A DNA stretch of 50,610 nt from an endosymbiont of Lamellibrachia barhami (GCF_011947365.2 NZ_JAAVSH020000001.1:3798431-3849040), one strand, 5' to 3'. Counted from the first letter of the stretch, positions 26,075 through 36,378 are shown. Notes: a model not told the origin generated them from the sequence alone. Program-made: numbers and translations.

Positions 26075-26689
26075 ATGACTGTTAGCGCCGCTGCCTTCGC
26101 CACTCTTGAACAGCTGATCAACCAGGCCATCCGGCTCGACCCGGAGGCGCCGACACGCCTGGAGTCCATGTATGGACAGGTCATCCGGCTCGACCTGCTG
26201 GGACTTGGTCTGTCACTCTACCTGATCCCGGAACCCGGCGGCATACAGCTGCTGAGTGACTTCGAAGGAGAACCGGACTGCACCCTGCGTGGCACTCCCC
26301 TCGATCTGGCCGCCATGCGCGGTAAGCGTAAAAGCGCCGATCAGCTTTTCAGCGGTGCGGTAGAGATCGAAGGCGATTCTGCCCTGGCCCACCGTTTCGG
26401 CGACTTCCTCTCCGCACTCGATATCGACTGGGAGGAGCAGCTCTCACATCTCACCGGCGATCTCATCGCCCATGAAGTGGGCAATGCCGCCCGCAGATTG
26501 TTTGGCTGGGGGAAGAGGTTGCGCCGAACCTCCGGGCAGAATCTGCAGGAGTATCTGCAGGAGGAGCTGCGTCTGCTGCCCAACCGCTACGAAATTGAGC
26601 CGTTCCTGGCAGGCGTCGACACCCTGCGCGATGATGTGGAACGTCTGGCAGCCAGACTGCAGCGCCTGCGCGACAAGGCGGATTCATGA
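26075..26689 (+). CDS. ubiJ: Ubiquinone biosynthesis accessory protein UbiJ
   Basis: A 204-residue SCP2-domain protein. The lipid-binding SCP2 fold covers about residues 10-110 ([23 protein letters not shown], then [17 protein letters not shown]), followed by a helical C-terminal part ending in a coiled coil ([18 protein letters not shown]). In E. coli UbiJ binds ubiquinone precursors and organises the soluble Ubi complex together with UbiK, whose gene is at 40271 in this window. It overlaps ubiB by four bases. Confidence 0.93.
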   Translation: MTVSAAAFATLEQLINQAIRLDPEAPTRLESMYGQVIRLDLLGLGLSLYLIPEPGGIQLLSDFEGEPDCTLRGTPLDLAAMRGKRKSADQLFSGAVEIEGDSALAHRFGDFLSALDIDWEEQLSHLTGDLIAHEVGNAARRLFGWGKRLRRTSGQNLQEYLQEELRLLPNRYEIEPFLAGVDTLRDDVERLAARLQRLRDKADS

Positions 26690-28344
26690 TCCGCCCCTCC
26701 CAGGCACTCCGGCTCGCACATATCAATCTGGTGCTGTTGCGTCACGGTCTCGACGAGGTGGTGCTGGCCACCCACCTTTTTCGCCCGCTCCGCTTCCTCA
26801 TCTATCTATCGCCCTGGTACTGGCTTCGGCGCGATCGAGGCACCTATCCAGAGCGCATCAGACGCGCACTGGAAGATCTCGGCCCCATCTTCATCAAGTT
26901 TGGGCAGATACTCTCCACCCGGCGTGACTTGCTGCCGGACGACCTTGCCAATGAGCTGGCAAAATTGCAGGACCGCGTGCCGCCGTTTCCCGGAGACCAG
27001 GCCCGGGTCATCATCGAGAAGGCTTACGGCCAGCCCGTTGGCGAACTGCTCGACGCCTTCGACGAGCAACCGCTCGCCTCCGCCTCCGTCGCCCAGGTCC
27101 ATACTGCACAGCTGAAGGATGGCACGGCAGTGGTGGTGAAGGTACTGCGCCCCGGGATCGAGAAGATCATCCGCCGCGACGTGGATCTGCTCTTCACCAT
27201 CGCCCGCCTGGCAGAGAAATACTGGAAAGAGGGGCGCCGCCTGCGACCGGTGGAGGTGATCGAGGAGTATGAGAAGACCATCTTCGATGAACTCGACCTG
27301 ATGCGTGAGGCCGCCAACGCCTCCCAGCTCCGGCGCAACTTTCTCGACAGCAAGGTGCTCTACGTGCCCGAAATCTACTGGGATCTTGCGCGTCAGAATG
27401 TACTGGTCATGGAACGCATCCGCGGCACACCCGTGGGTAACGTGGAGGAACTTCGACGTCAGGGCATCAGCATGAAACTGCTGGGAGAACGCGGGGTTGA
27501 GATCTTCTTCACCCAGGTTTTCCAGTACAACTTTTTCCATGCCGACATGCATCCCGGCAACATCTTCGTGGAGCCCAACGGCCGCTATATCGCCGTCGAT
27601 TTCGGCATCATGGGCACCCTCACCGAGGCCGACAAACGCTACCTTGCAGAGAACCTGCTGGCCTTCTTCAACCGCGACTACAAACGCGTTGCCGAACTGC
27701 ACGTTCAGTCCGGCTGGGTGCCGAAAAGCACCCGGGTTGAAGAGTTCGAGGCGGCAATCCGCACCGTCTGCGAACCGATCTTCGAGAAACCCCTGAGCGA
27801 AATCTCTTTCGGCCACTTCCTGCTGCGTCTGTTTCAGACCGCGCGCCGCTTCGACATGGAGGTGCAACCCCAGCTGGTGCTGCTGCAGAAAACCCTGCTC
27901 AACATCGAAGGTCTTGGGCGCATGCTCTACCCACAGCTCGACCTGTGGACCACCGCCAAGCCCTTTCTCGAACGCTGGATGAGCGAGCAGATCGGCCACC
28001 GTGCGCTGCTGCGCAAGATGAAGGAAAACCTGCCGTTTATCGTTGAGCATCTGCCCGATCTGCCGGTGCAGATCAACAAGATCGTGGAAGATGCCGCCGC
28101 CGGCCGCCTGGAAATAAAATGGAAGTCGGACGAACTGGTGCAGATGCAGCGGGTACTGCGACAGAACCATCGCAGCACTGTCTCTGTCATCTCAGGCAGC
28201 GCCATGCTGCTCAGCGGCTCACTGCTGCTGGTATTCGGTAGCGGCGCACTCATTCCCGCCGCGGCAACCCTGCTTATCGGCAGCGGCCTGGGCATAGGCG
28301 GCGGCCTGGTCATCCTGCGTGGCTGGATAAGCTCTCTCAACTGA
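26686..28344 (+). CDS. ubiB: Atypical kinase/ATPase UbiB
   Basis: A 552-residue ADCK/Coq8-family protein (E. coli UbiB 546) needed for ubiquinone synthesis, thought to help extract hydrophobic intermediates from the membrane. Family motifs are visible: the KxGQ-type [16 protein letters not shown], the Ala-rich loop [13 protein letters not shown], the catalytic [11 protein letters not shown] and metal-binding DFGIMG. Two C-terminal membrane helices cover about residues 500-545. It ends the ubiE-ubiJ-ubiB operon, with a four-base overlap to ubiJ. Confidence 0.95.
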   Translation: MIRPSQALRLAHINLVLLRHGLDEVVLATHLFRPLRFLIYLSPWYWLRRDRGTYPERIRRALEDLGPIFIKFGQILSTRRDLLPDDLANELAKLQDRVPPFPGDQARVIIEKAYGQPVGELLDAFDEQPLASASVAQVHTAQLKDGTAVVVKVLRPGIEKIIRRDVDLLFTIARLAEKYWKEGRRLRPVEVIEEYEKTIFDELDLMREAANASQLRRNFLDSKVLYVPEIYWDLARQNVLVMERIRGTPVGNVEELRRQGISMKLLGERGVEIFFTQVFQYNFFHADMHPGNIFVEPNGRYIAVDFGIMGTLTEADKRYLAENLLAFFNRDYKRVAELHVQSGWVPKSTRVEEFEAAIRTVCEPIFEKPLSEISFGHFLLRLFQTARRFDMEVQPQLVLLQKTLLNIEGLGRMLYPQLDLWTTAKPFLERWMSEQIGHRALLRKMKENLPFIVEHLPDLPVQINKIVEDAAAGRLEIKWKSDELVQMQRVLRQNHRSTVSVISGSAMLLSGSLLLVFGSGALIPAAATLLIGSGLGIGGGLVILRGWISSLN

Positions 28345-28498
28345 CGAACCCGACAACCTACACTACCCAATCGCTCCCAGGCTTGCTCATCAATTCCAAA
28401 ACAGGCAGTCCAGCAAAACTAAGTATCGAACAAATGCGTTACTGTTCCCGGCTCATTGTCGCTCTGCCTAAACCTTGGATCGCTAAGGAATCACACAG

Positions 28499-28996
28499 AT
28501 GGAACTAGATACCAATTCACCAAAAAGCGGGGGCATCCTGTTCACAGCATTGATCAAACGAAAAAAGCTATTTGCCATCTCCCTCGTTACGCTGACTTTA
28601 GTGGGACTTCCATGGGCTATATCAACGCCTAAACTTCACTTTTACAAGGCTACATTCATGATCGGACAGGCTGGGAGAACCGTCACCCTGAAAAATGAAC
28701 CATACTATGTGAACATCATTCACGGAAGCCGTCAGGACAGTGCCCAGGCCGTCGTATCGCTACTTGAAGAGGTCATTATTCCAGAGCTAGCGGAGCAATC
28801 GCCAGAGGTAAATGGGATTACTATCAGCCTGAGACTAACCAACCACCCCCGACTAATCGCACTAAAAACTCGCATCGCGGAAAGCGAAACAAAAACCACG
28901 GCCATACTCTATGAAGTGATACTGGAGAAATTGGTCTCACAGCAATCAGTGAAGTACTTTGCCACCCAGAAAAAGTTGCTGAATCCTCCTCCTTAG
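28499..28996 (+). CDS. Small membrane protein resembling a Wzz N-terminal part
   Basis: A 165-residue protein with one membrane segment at about 24-46 (LFAISLVTLTLVGLPWAIS), then an extracytoplasmic part beginning FYKATFMIGQAG. The layout of a short cytoplasmic tail, one helix and then a YKATxxIG-type strand recalls the N-terminus of Wzz/chain-length or BcsG-like co-polymerase proteins. The long coiled coil and second helix are missing. It may be a truncated Wzz or an unrelated small anchor protein; I do not recognise a specific family. AAGGA lies nine bases before the ATG. Composition is AT-richer than in the ubi operon, and no polysaccharide genes are nearby, which hints at acquisition. Confidence 0.6.
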   Translation: MELDTNSPKSGGILFTALIKRKKLFAISLVTLTLVGLPWAISTPKLHFYKATFMIGQAGRTVTLKNEPYYVNIIHGSRQDSAQAVVSLLEEVIIPELAEQSPEVNGITISLRLTNHPRLIALKTRIAESETKTTAILYEVILEKLVSQQSVKYFATQKKLLNPPP

Positions 28997-29087
28997 ATAG
29001 AATTGCATCTGCTCGTTACGCGGTACGATAGACAACAGTGTACTTGTTCCGCCACGGTTACCTGAGCAACCGGCGGAGCCTACAGGC

Positions 29088-31585
29088 TCAAGCCGCCCAG
29101 ATATCCCGGTTGTACTCTTCCATTGTCCTGTCGGTGGAGAAGTGACCGCTCTTCGCGGTATTGATGATGCTCATGCGCACCCACTCATCCTGATCCTGAT
29201 AGGCCAGGGCCGCCTCCTCCTGAGCATCGACATAACTGCGAAAATCCTGCAAATTTCGTCCAGGATCATAGGGACCGCGTAATGACTCGATGATAGTGCT
29301 CGAAGAAACCGGTCAAACTGATTGTGCTTCAGCTGCTATCCAGCAGCTTCATCACCTTCAGAAATGCAGATCCTTGTCGATGATGGCATTGGGATCGTAG
29401 TGGCGCCGCCTCGCCTCCACGTCGATGGTGGTCAGGCCGAAGAGGAAGAAATTTTGATACCCACCTCTTCGAGGATCTCGATATTGGCGCCATCCAGAGT
29501 ACCGATGGTCACGGCGCCGTTCATCATGAATTTCATGTTACCGGTACCCGAGGCCTCCTTACCTGCCGTCGAGATCTGCTCCGACAGATCGGCAGCTGGC
29601 GCTATGACCTCCATCGCCGAGACCCGGTAGTTGGGCAGAAACGCGAGCTTCAGCCGATCACCCACGTCCGGATCGTTATTGACCACCCAGGCCACACTGT
29701 TGGCCAGTTTGATGATCAGCTTCGCCATCTGGTAACCGGGCGCCGCCTTGCCGCCGATCAACACACAGCGATTGGTCCAGTTCTCCGTATCGCCCGATTT
29801 GATGCGATTGTAGAGGTGGATGACGTGCAGAATATTGAGCAGCTGGCGCTTGTATTCGTGGATGCGTTTGACCTGCACGTCAAACATGGCTTCGGTGTTG
29901 AACACCACATCGCAGTCGGCCTTCACCATCTGGGCCAACCGTCCCTTATTCTCCTGCTTGATGTTGTGCCAGAGACGCCGAAAGGTGCGGCTCTCAGCCT
30001 TTTCCGCCAACTGCTCCAGGTTTGGCAGGTGAGAGATCCAGCCATTGCCGATGGTTGCATCGATCAGATCACGCAGACCGGGATTACAGGCCGCCAGCCA
30101 GCGGCGGGGGGTCACGCCGTTGGTCTTGTTGTTGAAACGCTGCGGCCACATTTCGTAGAAATCCTGAAACAAGCCCTCTTTCAGCAATTGCGTATGGAGT
30201 GCGGCCACGCCATTCACTGAAAAACTGCCCACCAGCGCCAGATAGGCCATGCGCACCATCGGCTCATGACCCTCCTCGATGATCGACATACGGCGCAGAC
30301 GGTCAGTATCTCCGGGCCAGTGCTGGGCCACCTGGGTAAGAAACCGGGCGTTGATCTCGTAGATGATCTCCAGCAGACGGGGCAAAAGCTGGTCGAAGAG
30401 CCGCACCGGCCACCGCTCCAGAGCCTCCGGCAACAAAGTGTGGTTGGTATAGGCCATGGTGGACGAGACAATCGTCCAGGCCTCATCCCACAGCATCCCA
30501 TGTTCGTCCATCAACTGACGCAGCAATTCGGCAACCGAGATACTGGGATGGGTGTCGTTGAGCTGGAAACAGTTCTTCTCGGCAAATCTGGTGAAATCAG
30601 CATGGTTCTCCCGCCACTCCCGCATCACGTCCTTGATGCTCGCTGAGGCGAGGAAATACTGTTGTCGCAGGCGCAACTCCTTGCCATTTTCGCTCGCATC
30701 GTTGGGGTAGAGCACCATGGTGATGTTTTCGGCGGAGTTCTTCGCCGCCACGGCTTCCGTGTAACCTCCTGCATTGAACTCCTCCAGGTCGAACTCATCG
30801 GTGGCTGCCGACTTCCAGAGGCGCAGGGTATTGACCGTACCATTGCGAAAACCGGGTATCGGGATGTCGTAGGGCACCGCCAGCACATCGTGGGTATCGA
30901 CCCAGCTGACCCGTTCGTGACCATTCGCATCCGTGTGATGCTCAGTACGCCCGCCGAACTGGATCCGTTGAAAATACTCAGGACGTTCCAGCTCCCAGGG
31001 ATTGCCGTCCCGCAGCCAGTGGTCCGGGTCCTCAACCTGCTGCCCGTTGGAGATATGCTGACGGAACATGCCGTATTCATATCGGAGGCCATAACCACGC
31101 ACCGGCAGTTGCAGGGTGGCGCAGCTGTCGAGGAAACAGGCCGCCAGGCGACCCAGACCCCCGTTACCGAGACCGGCATCCGGCTCACTCTCCCGAATAT
31201 CCTCGAGTGTCAGACCCAGGTCGTAGATGGCTGCACTGACTTCATCTTCGATCCCCAGATTGAGCATGGTATTGCCCAGCGCCCGCCCCATAAGAAACTC
31301 CAGGGAGAGATAGAAAGTCCGCCTGCAGTCGGTATCCTCATAGACACGACGCGTGTTTTTCCAGCGCTCGATGAGGCGGTCACGCATGGCAAGGGCCAGT
31401 GCCTTGTAGGGATAGTGGCTCGATGTGCAGTGATCGTCACGCCCCAGGGTATGAGCGAAATAGCGCCTGAAATCGTCGGAGATCGACCCCTGATCCATCC
31501 CCAACGGAGGCAATTCAACCAACTTTCTATTCTCTGGATCGCATTTATTCTTAGTAGCGCGCTGCTCGTTTCTCTTGGCAGTCAT
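29088..31585 (-). pseudogene. glgP: Glycogen phosphorylase with frameshifted 3' end
   Basis: The first 717 codons (29432-31585) encode a normal glycogen/maltodextrin phosphorylase, which releases glucose-1-phosphate with PLP. They include LMGRALGNTMLNLG, LGNGGLGRLAACF, NGVTPRRWL, KRIHEYKRQLLN and the PLP-lysine motif EASGTGNMKF. After LDGANIEILEEVG the frame breaks. The expected continuation appears in other frames: NFFLFGLTTIDVEARRRHYD at about 29362-29452, FLKVMKLLDS near 29330-29360, and a final block with IESLRGPYDPGRN, FRSYVDAQEEAALAYQD and the terminal DRTMEEYNRDIWAA ending at 29088. At least three single-base shifts are needed within 350 bases. The protein as written lacks about 115 C-terminal residues. 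Either the gene is decaying or the sequence carries a cluster of indel errors. Confidence 0.88.
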
Positions 31586-31654
31586 GGATCTGGCTCACCC
31601 GATTCTAATTGGGAAAAACCCTCATTATGCCGTTGGTGGGCTGGTCAATGCTAG

Positions 31655-31776
31655 TTAGTGTCCGCTCGGAAACCCATTTCTAATCACAAAGAACACGAAG
31701 CACGCGAAGGTAAGAGATTGATTAACCATAAATTTTCTTCGTGTACTTCGTGCGCTTCGTGGTCAAAACAGTGTTT
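31655..31776. repeat. MITE-like element, copy 1 (3' end missing)
   Basis: Begins TTAGTGTCCGCTCGGAAACC and contains an internal palindrome (CACAAAGAACACGAAGCACG against CGTGTACTTCGTGCGCTTCG). It matches copy 2 at 40009-40148 over about 120 bases. The right terminal repeat seen in copy 2 is missing here, and the copy ends next to the pilU stop codon. Confidence 0.8.
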
Positions 31777-31792
31777 CATTTATTGCCATCAA

Positions 31793-32902
31793 TTAAAAAA
31801 CATTATCACTCATCCCCATCGTCCCCGGCACATCGACATGACCGGTATCCGCCAAACGGATCTTCAACGAGAGATTATTTCGGGAATCGGCGTGGCTCAA
31901 CGCCTCTTCCAGGGTGATCTTGCCTTCCTGGTAAAGTTTGTAGAGCGACTGATCGAAGGTCTGCATGCCACGCTCAGTACCCTGTTCCATCACCTCCTTG
32001 ATGGCATGAATATCCCCTTTCTTGATCAATTCCGAGATATAGGTGGTCAACAGCAGAATCTCCACCGCGGGCAGCCGTTGGCCATTTTTCCCTTTCACCA
32101 GGCGCTGTGAAATGACCGCCCTGAGATTGAGGGAGAGATCCATATAGAGTTGTCGCTGCGCAGTATCGGAAAAGAAATTGATGATGCGGTCCAGTGCCTG
32201 ATTGGCGTTGTTGGCATGTAGCGTGGAAAGGCAGAGATGGCCGGTTTCAGCATAGGCAATGGCATGCTGCATGGTGGACATCTCCCGAATCTCACCGATG
32301 AGGATGACATCCGGCGCCTCGCGCATGGCATTCTTCAGAGCATTTTCGTAGGAGAGGGTATCGATCCCCACCTCCCGCTGATCCACCACCGACTTTTTGT
32401 GGGTGTAGAGATACTCAATGGGATCTTCGATGGTGAGAATATGGCCGGTCTTGGTCTGATTGCGATACTCTATCATCGACGCCAGCGTGGTGGACTTGCC
32501 CGATCCGGTGGACCCCGCCACCAGGATCAGACCCCGAGGTTCCATGATCAGATCCTTCAAAATAGGCGGCAGATTAAGTTTCTCCACCGGCGGGATCACG
32601 CCCTTGATGTAGCGAATCACCATCGCCGCATCACCACGCTGCTTGAATACGTTGACGCGAAATCTCCCCAGCTTGCTGATGGAGATTGCCAGATTACATT
32701 CGTAGGTTGCCTCAAACTCCTTGATCTGGTCGTCACTCATGATGGCGTAGGCCAGCTTGCGCACCTGCCCCGGTTGAAGCGCCGACGAGCCAACCGGACG
32801 AGTCTCACCCTCGGCCTTGAGATTGGGTGGCGCACCAGTGCTGAAAAAAATATCGGATGCATTTTTCTGCACCATCAATTTTAGATAGGGCACGATATCC
32901 AT
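31793..32902 (-). CDS. pilU: Type IV pilus retraction ATPase PilU
   Basis: A 369-residue PilT/PilU-type secretion ATPase powering twitching motility by pilus retraction. Walker A GSTGSGKSTTLASM, Asp-box region TIEDPIEYLY, Walker B DVILIGEIREM and His-box LCLSTLHANNANQ are all intact. The N-terminal MDIVPYLKLMVQKNASDIFF and the extended C-terminus favour PilU over PilT. I place the start at 32902, where GAGGAAA lies just upstream on the minus strand, rather than at the longer open frame. No pilT partner is adjacent, whereas pilT and pilU are often neighbours; PilU needs PilT to work, so pilT is expected elsewhere. Confidence 0.9.
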   Translation of the reverse strand: MDIVPYLKLMVQKNASDIFFSTGAPPNLKAEGETRPVGSSALQPGQVRKLAYAIMSDDQIKEFEATYECNLAISISKLGRFRVNVFKQRGDAAMVIRYIKGVIPPVEKLNLPPILKDLIMEPRGLILVAGSTGSGKSTTLASMIEYRNQTKTGHILTIEDPIEYLYTHKKSVVDQREVGIDTLSYENALKNAMREAPDVILIGEIREMSTMQHAIAYAETGHLCLSTLHANNANQALDRIINFFSDTAQRQLYMDLSLNLRAVISQRLVKGKNGQRLPAVEILLLTTYISELIKKGDIHAIKEVMEQGTERGMQTFDQSLYKLYQEGKITLEEALSHADSRNNLSLKIRLADTGHVDVPGTMGMSDNVF

Positions 32903-32951
32903 GGAGTTTTCCTCATTGCAGCGCACCATTTGGCAATTTGCCGGTACGCCT

Positions 32952-32960
32952 TGATATAAT
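32952..32960 (+). promoter_or_regulatory. Extended -10 promoter of the MOSC gene
   Basis: TGATATAAT, a TGn plus TATAAT extended -10 (hexamer 32955-32960), 80 bases before the MOSC gene. The -35 region is weak. Confidence 0.35.
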
Positions 32961-33039
32961 TGATCTAACCGGTTAGCGGCAGCTGCCACCGGGAATTAAG
33001 GGCGACAATGTTAAAAATAGAGGAATTTTCTTCTTCGTG

Positions 33040-33863
33040 ATGAAAACTGTGACCCAAGCAATTCTATCCGGGCTGATGATCTACCCGGTCAAATCACTGG
33101 CAGGCATCGAATTGCGCCAGAGCGAGGTCGACCGTTTTGGACTCCGGCACGACCGGCGCTGGATGGTGGTAAACGCTGCCGGAAAATTCCTGAGCCAGCG
33201 GGAACTGCCGCAAATGGCCCTGATCCGGCAGACACTAAGTGCTGATGGATTGACGCTCTCCACCAGCGGCAAACCCGACCTGCACCTGCCACTCACTCCC
33301 CGAGAGACCCATCGGATCGAGGTGGATGTCTGGCATGACCACTGCCACGCCATCCCCTGCGCCTCAGAGGCCGACACCTGGCTCAGTGAGGCACTGGGAC
33401 AGCCCTGCCGGTTGGTCTATTTCCCGGACGGGGAGGAGCGCCCGGTCGATCTGGAATACGCTGAATCCCAGGACCGCACCGCCTTCTCCGATGGTTTTCC
33501 CCTGCTGTTGATATCAGAGGCATCGCTGGAGGACCTCAATGCACGCCTCGAACAGAAACTGCCGATCTCCCGTTTTCGGCCCAACCTGATCGTCAGTGGC
33601 TGCAACGCCTATGCCGAGGACAACTGGCGCCAGATCCGCATCGGCGAACTCGATTGCCGTGTGGTCAAGCCCTGCTCCCGCTGCACCATCACCACGGTGG
33701 ATCCGAAGACGGCGCAACGAGGTCCGGAGAGCCGCTAAAAACACTGGCAGGTTACCGCAGGCAGGGAAACAAGGTCTTCTTTGGCCAGAACCTGCTGCAT
33801 AATGGGCCAGGATTCCTGGAGGCAGGCATGCGCGTAGATATTCTGGATAAAACAGATGGATAG
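33040..33863 (+). pseudogene. MOSC-domain protein (YcbX-like), frameshifted
   Basis: An MOSC protein with an N-terminal beta-barrel domain (LSGLMIYPVKSLAGIELRQS) and a molybdenum-cofactor sulfurase C-terminal domain containing RFRPNLIVSG and the catalytic-cysteine region KPCSRCTITTVDP. YcbX-like proteins reduce N-hydroxylated bases and contain Moco. Translation from 33040 stops at 33738. The missing end of the domain continues in another frame: GEPLKTLAGYRR, then NKVFFGQNLLHNG and MRVDILDKTDG, ending at 33863. A single-base loss near 33725 explains this. The restored gene would overlap the DUF1415 start by eight bases, as expected of an intact operon, so the shift is recent or a sequencing error. 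Confidence 0.88.
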
Positions 33864-34410
33864 CACAGCAGTCATTCGCATCACCGAAAACTGGGTTCGT
33901 GACGTAGTGGTGGGACTCAACCTCTGCCCCTTTGCATCTGTGCCGCTACAGGCCGGACTCATCCGCTTCAGCGTCTGCACCGGACAAACCCCCGAGGAGA
34001 TCTACCGCGCCCTGCTGTCAGAGATGGAGACACTGGCAAATCTGCCTGAGACGGAAGTCGAGACCGGACTCTTCATCGCACCGCAGGGAGTGGGCGCTTT
34101 CGACGACTACCTTGAGCTGCTCTATTCGGCTGATGAAGCCATAGTGAAAGCAGGTCTGGGCGGCGTCCTGCAACTGGCCAGCTTTCATCCTGACTACTGC
34201 TTCGAGGGGTCCGAAGAGGACGATCCGGCCAACTACACCAATCGCTCACCCTTTCCTATGTTCCACCTGATCCGGGAAGCGCCGATGGCCCGCGCACTGA
34301 AGCGCTATCCCAATCCGGAGCAGATTCCAAAACGTAATGTAGAGAAGATGCGTGAACTGGGACTGGATGAGGTGCGGGATCAGTTGCAGCGCTGCCGGGA
34401 GAAAACGTAG
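33856..34410 (+). CDS. DUF1415 family protein
   Basis: A 184-residue DUF1415 protein of unknown function, common in proteobacteria. Conserved features are the N-terminal TENWVRDVVVGLNLCPFA, FHPDYCFEGSEEDDPANYTN and RSPFPMFHLIRE, with several invariant His, Cys and Asp residues suggestive of an enzyme or metal site. There is no signal peptide. It starts inside the frame-restored end of the MOSC gene, so the two are likely co-transcribed. Confidence 0.9.
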   Translation: MDSTAVIRITENWVRDVVVGLNLCPFASVPLQAGLIRFSVCTGQTPEEIYRALLSEMETLANLPETEVETGLFIAPQGVGAFDDYLELLYSADEAIVKAGLGGVLQLASFHPDYCFEGSEEDDPANYTNRSPFPMFHLIREAPMARALKRYPNPEQIPKRNVEKMRELGLDEVRDQLQRCREKT

Positions 34411-34458
34411 TGAGGAACGAACGTAGCTTTATTTTGACCCAGGGCAGCGCCTTGTGCT

Positions 34459-35008
34459 TTACTGACTATCCTCATTCAACCTTGCGTACACTTTTCTCAT
34501 CATCAACTCTTTCACGAAGCTCCCAAATGATTGGTCTTCCAATATCTTCTCAAATATCTCCTGATTTTGATCCATCCTTTCAATTAATTTATCAATGAAC
34601 ATCTCTTCAAAGGCATATTTAAAGGTGTCCAGTTTATTCACTTTTGCCTGAGTCTGGCAATGTTGTTATCTTCCGGCATCAATTCGAAAACTATCTGTTC
34701 AAAAAAGCAATACTGTCGACTTCCTCTGACTCTGTACCGGCTTGCTCATTTAATACATCAATGATTTCAGATAAAGCCGCCTTCTCTTCTTTCGCCCGTT
34801 TAATACCTGCTTCAGATAACCCATCTAACTCACCATTTTTACCTGTAACTAAATCAATTGAACCTTCCTTGATTTTTTGCAGGCGGTAATACTCCATTGC
34901 CACTTCATCAACCAGCTTCATGCTTTCAGACAAATCACGCTTAGGCAGTTTGGTTTGTAGCAATTTGGCGTAAAGCATGAGATTTCTCAAACTCGCTCGT
35001 TCGGTTAT
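34459..35008 (-). pseudogene. hsdR 3' remnant (type I restriction subunit R)
   Basis: Pieces of the C-terminal region of a type I restriction endonuclease R subunit in at least three frames. At 34691-35008 the frame reads YYRLQKIKEGSIDLVTG and EEKAALSEIIDVLNEQ, hallmark of the helical C-terminal domain. Near 34640-34690 another frame gives FFEQIVFELMPEDNN. At 34459-34641 a third gives the terminal LIERMDQNQEIFEKILEDQ and MMRKVYARL. The motor and nuclease domains are absent. It joins directly to the truncated hsdM. The remnant is AT-rich compared with its neighbours, consistent with past horizontal acquisition. Confidence 0.85.
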
Positions 35009-35591
35009 CTGCATTGAATAACACATTGACCATCAATTTAATCACTTCTCTGGGGGTAAAATGCTCTCCTGCGGTTTCATTGGATTGCTCTGAAAAACGG
35101 CGAATAAGGTCTTCAAACATGTAACCCATTTGCATGGTATCCATATCAGCAAGATCAATCTCGCCAAACTTTTTGACTACCTGAAACAATATATCTGCCC
35201 TGGGAACGTCCATGCGTTCGATCTGATCATCAAAACTGAAATATTCGATAATCTCACGAGCTGAAGCAGAATAGCCGTTGATATGATTGCGTAAATTAGC
35301 GGCAATATGGTTAGGATCAGCAATCAATTTAGCAAAATCAAATTGACTGCGATTGTGGAAGTTAAACCCTGCTATTTTGTTTAAGGTGAGATCTTTCGCG
35401 TGATCAGAGAGTTTTTCTACTTTAGGTAGAGTATCCAGCACTTTTTGTTTGCTCGGTGCCAATACGCAATCCAGACGACGCAAAACTGTTAAGGGCAAGA
35501 TGACCTTGCCATAGTCCGACTGCCTGTAGTCACCACGAAGCAGATCAGCCACGTCCCAGATTAAATTGGCTTTATCTTTAAAAAGTGTCAT
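35009..35591 (-). pseudogene. hsdM 5' remnant (type I DNA methyltransferase)
   Basis: The N-terminal third of a type I modification methyltransferase: MTLFKDKANLIWDVADLLRG at the start, SDYGKVILPLTVLRRLDCVL and FEDLIRRFSEQSNETAGEHF, then TPREVIKLMVNVLFNA, where the catalytic domain begins. The SAM-binding FxGxG motif and the NPPF motif are gone; the frame runs out of homology near 35008 and continues into hsdR sequence out of frame until 34941. The rest of hsdM, any hsdS and most of hsdR are deleted. It cannot be an active methyltransferase. A GGAAAA ribosome binding site precedes the ATG. Confidence 0.87.
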
Positions 35592-35653
35592 TTATTTTCC
35601 AATTGTTGATTATTTTTGTGGTACATAACATCGTTGATATCGCGATGGCTGGT

Positions 35654-35679
35654 GCCTGATCCGCTGCGCTTGATCAGGC
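35654..35679. repeat. 26-nt palindromic element, GCCTGATC stem
   Basis: Arms GCCTGATC and GATCAGGC around CGCTGCGCTT, identical to the copy at 9513, upstream of the hsdM remnant and downstream of the DUF2939 gene. The rest of the 238-base gap (35592-35829) holds no recognised gene. Confidence 0.85.
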
Positions 35680-35829
35680 CTACGGGCTTTTCTGACTCGA
35701 GATTCTGAGTTCAAGCCATCCTGAAAAAATGAAGAGCGATCATGGTGCGCGTAGCGCACCCTGCGTTCGTCTCAATTAGAGAAACCACACCCCATGTCTA
35801 CCATCACCACGAACTCCGAAACTTGAGTT

Positions 35830-36300
35830 CTAATTATAGATCGCCGTTACCCGCCAGTTCCAATTCTCCAGGGTGAGACGAGCGTGCACCGGGTCGTCTG
35901 CCAAATCGCCGATGCGAAGCAACAGGCTGTCCGGACCATCGAAGAAGGCATAGTCGAGTTGCTGCAGAAAACCGCCTTTACGCTTGTCCGAATTGTGCGC
36001 GCGTAATTGCAACAGCGCCCAGTCAAGGTCGACCAGATGTTCCACCGCATTGCTTCCAAGCGTTTGGATACCTTTTTGCAGCCAGTCGACAAATTCATTG
36101 GAGACCTCCCCAACGCCACTCTCCAGGTCTTTATTCATCTTGCGTTTTATCTGCTCGCGGATGGAGCGGATATCCACCAGACCGGCAAAGGCCTCACGAT
36201 CACTCTCCTGCATCGTCCGATCCAACTGATAGACCACCGTATAAGGCCAGACGACATAAGCGACAAGCAGTAGAAAGAGGAAAAACAGCAGACTTTTCAT
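35830..36300 (-). CDS. DUF2939 family protein
   Basis: A 156-residue protein with an N-terminal hydrophobic segment (LLFFLFLLLVAYVVWPY, residues 4-20) acting as signal peptide or anchor. It continues VVYQLDRTMQESDREAFAGL and VDIRSIREQIKRKM, the DUF2939 pattern of PYYTLYQLxxAxxxxD followed by VDFxxLRxSL. The remainder is predicted to lie in the periplasm. Function unknown. It is 78 bases upstream of the ABC-F gene in coordinates but transcribed after it, so both may share a transcript. Confidence 0.85.
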   Translation of the reverse strand: MKSLLFFLFLLLVAYVVWPYTVVYQLDRTMQESDREAFAGLVDIRSIREQIKRKMNKDLESGVGEVSNEFVDWLQKGIQTLGSNAVEHLVDLDWALLQLRAHNSDKRKGGFLQQLDYAFFDGPDSLLLRIGDLADDPVHARLTLENWNWRVTAIYN

Positions 36301-36378
36301 ATCGGGGTACCAGAAAACAATAGTTATTAGTGCGATCCGCAGGTCGGGTTACGTCGCACACAAAATACGGTGGCAGAT

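Noticed and set aside
26806-28170. 454-codon open frame opposite ubiB
   Set aside because: Long only because the GC-rich ubiB codons leave few stops on the complement; no family features.
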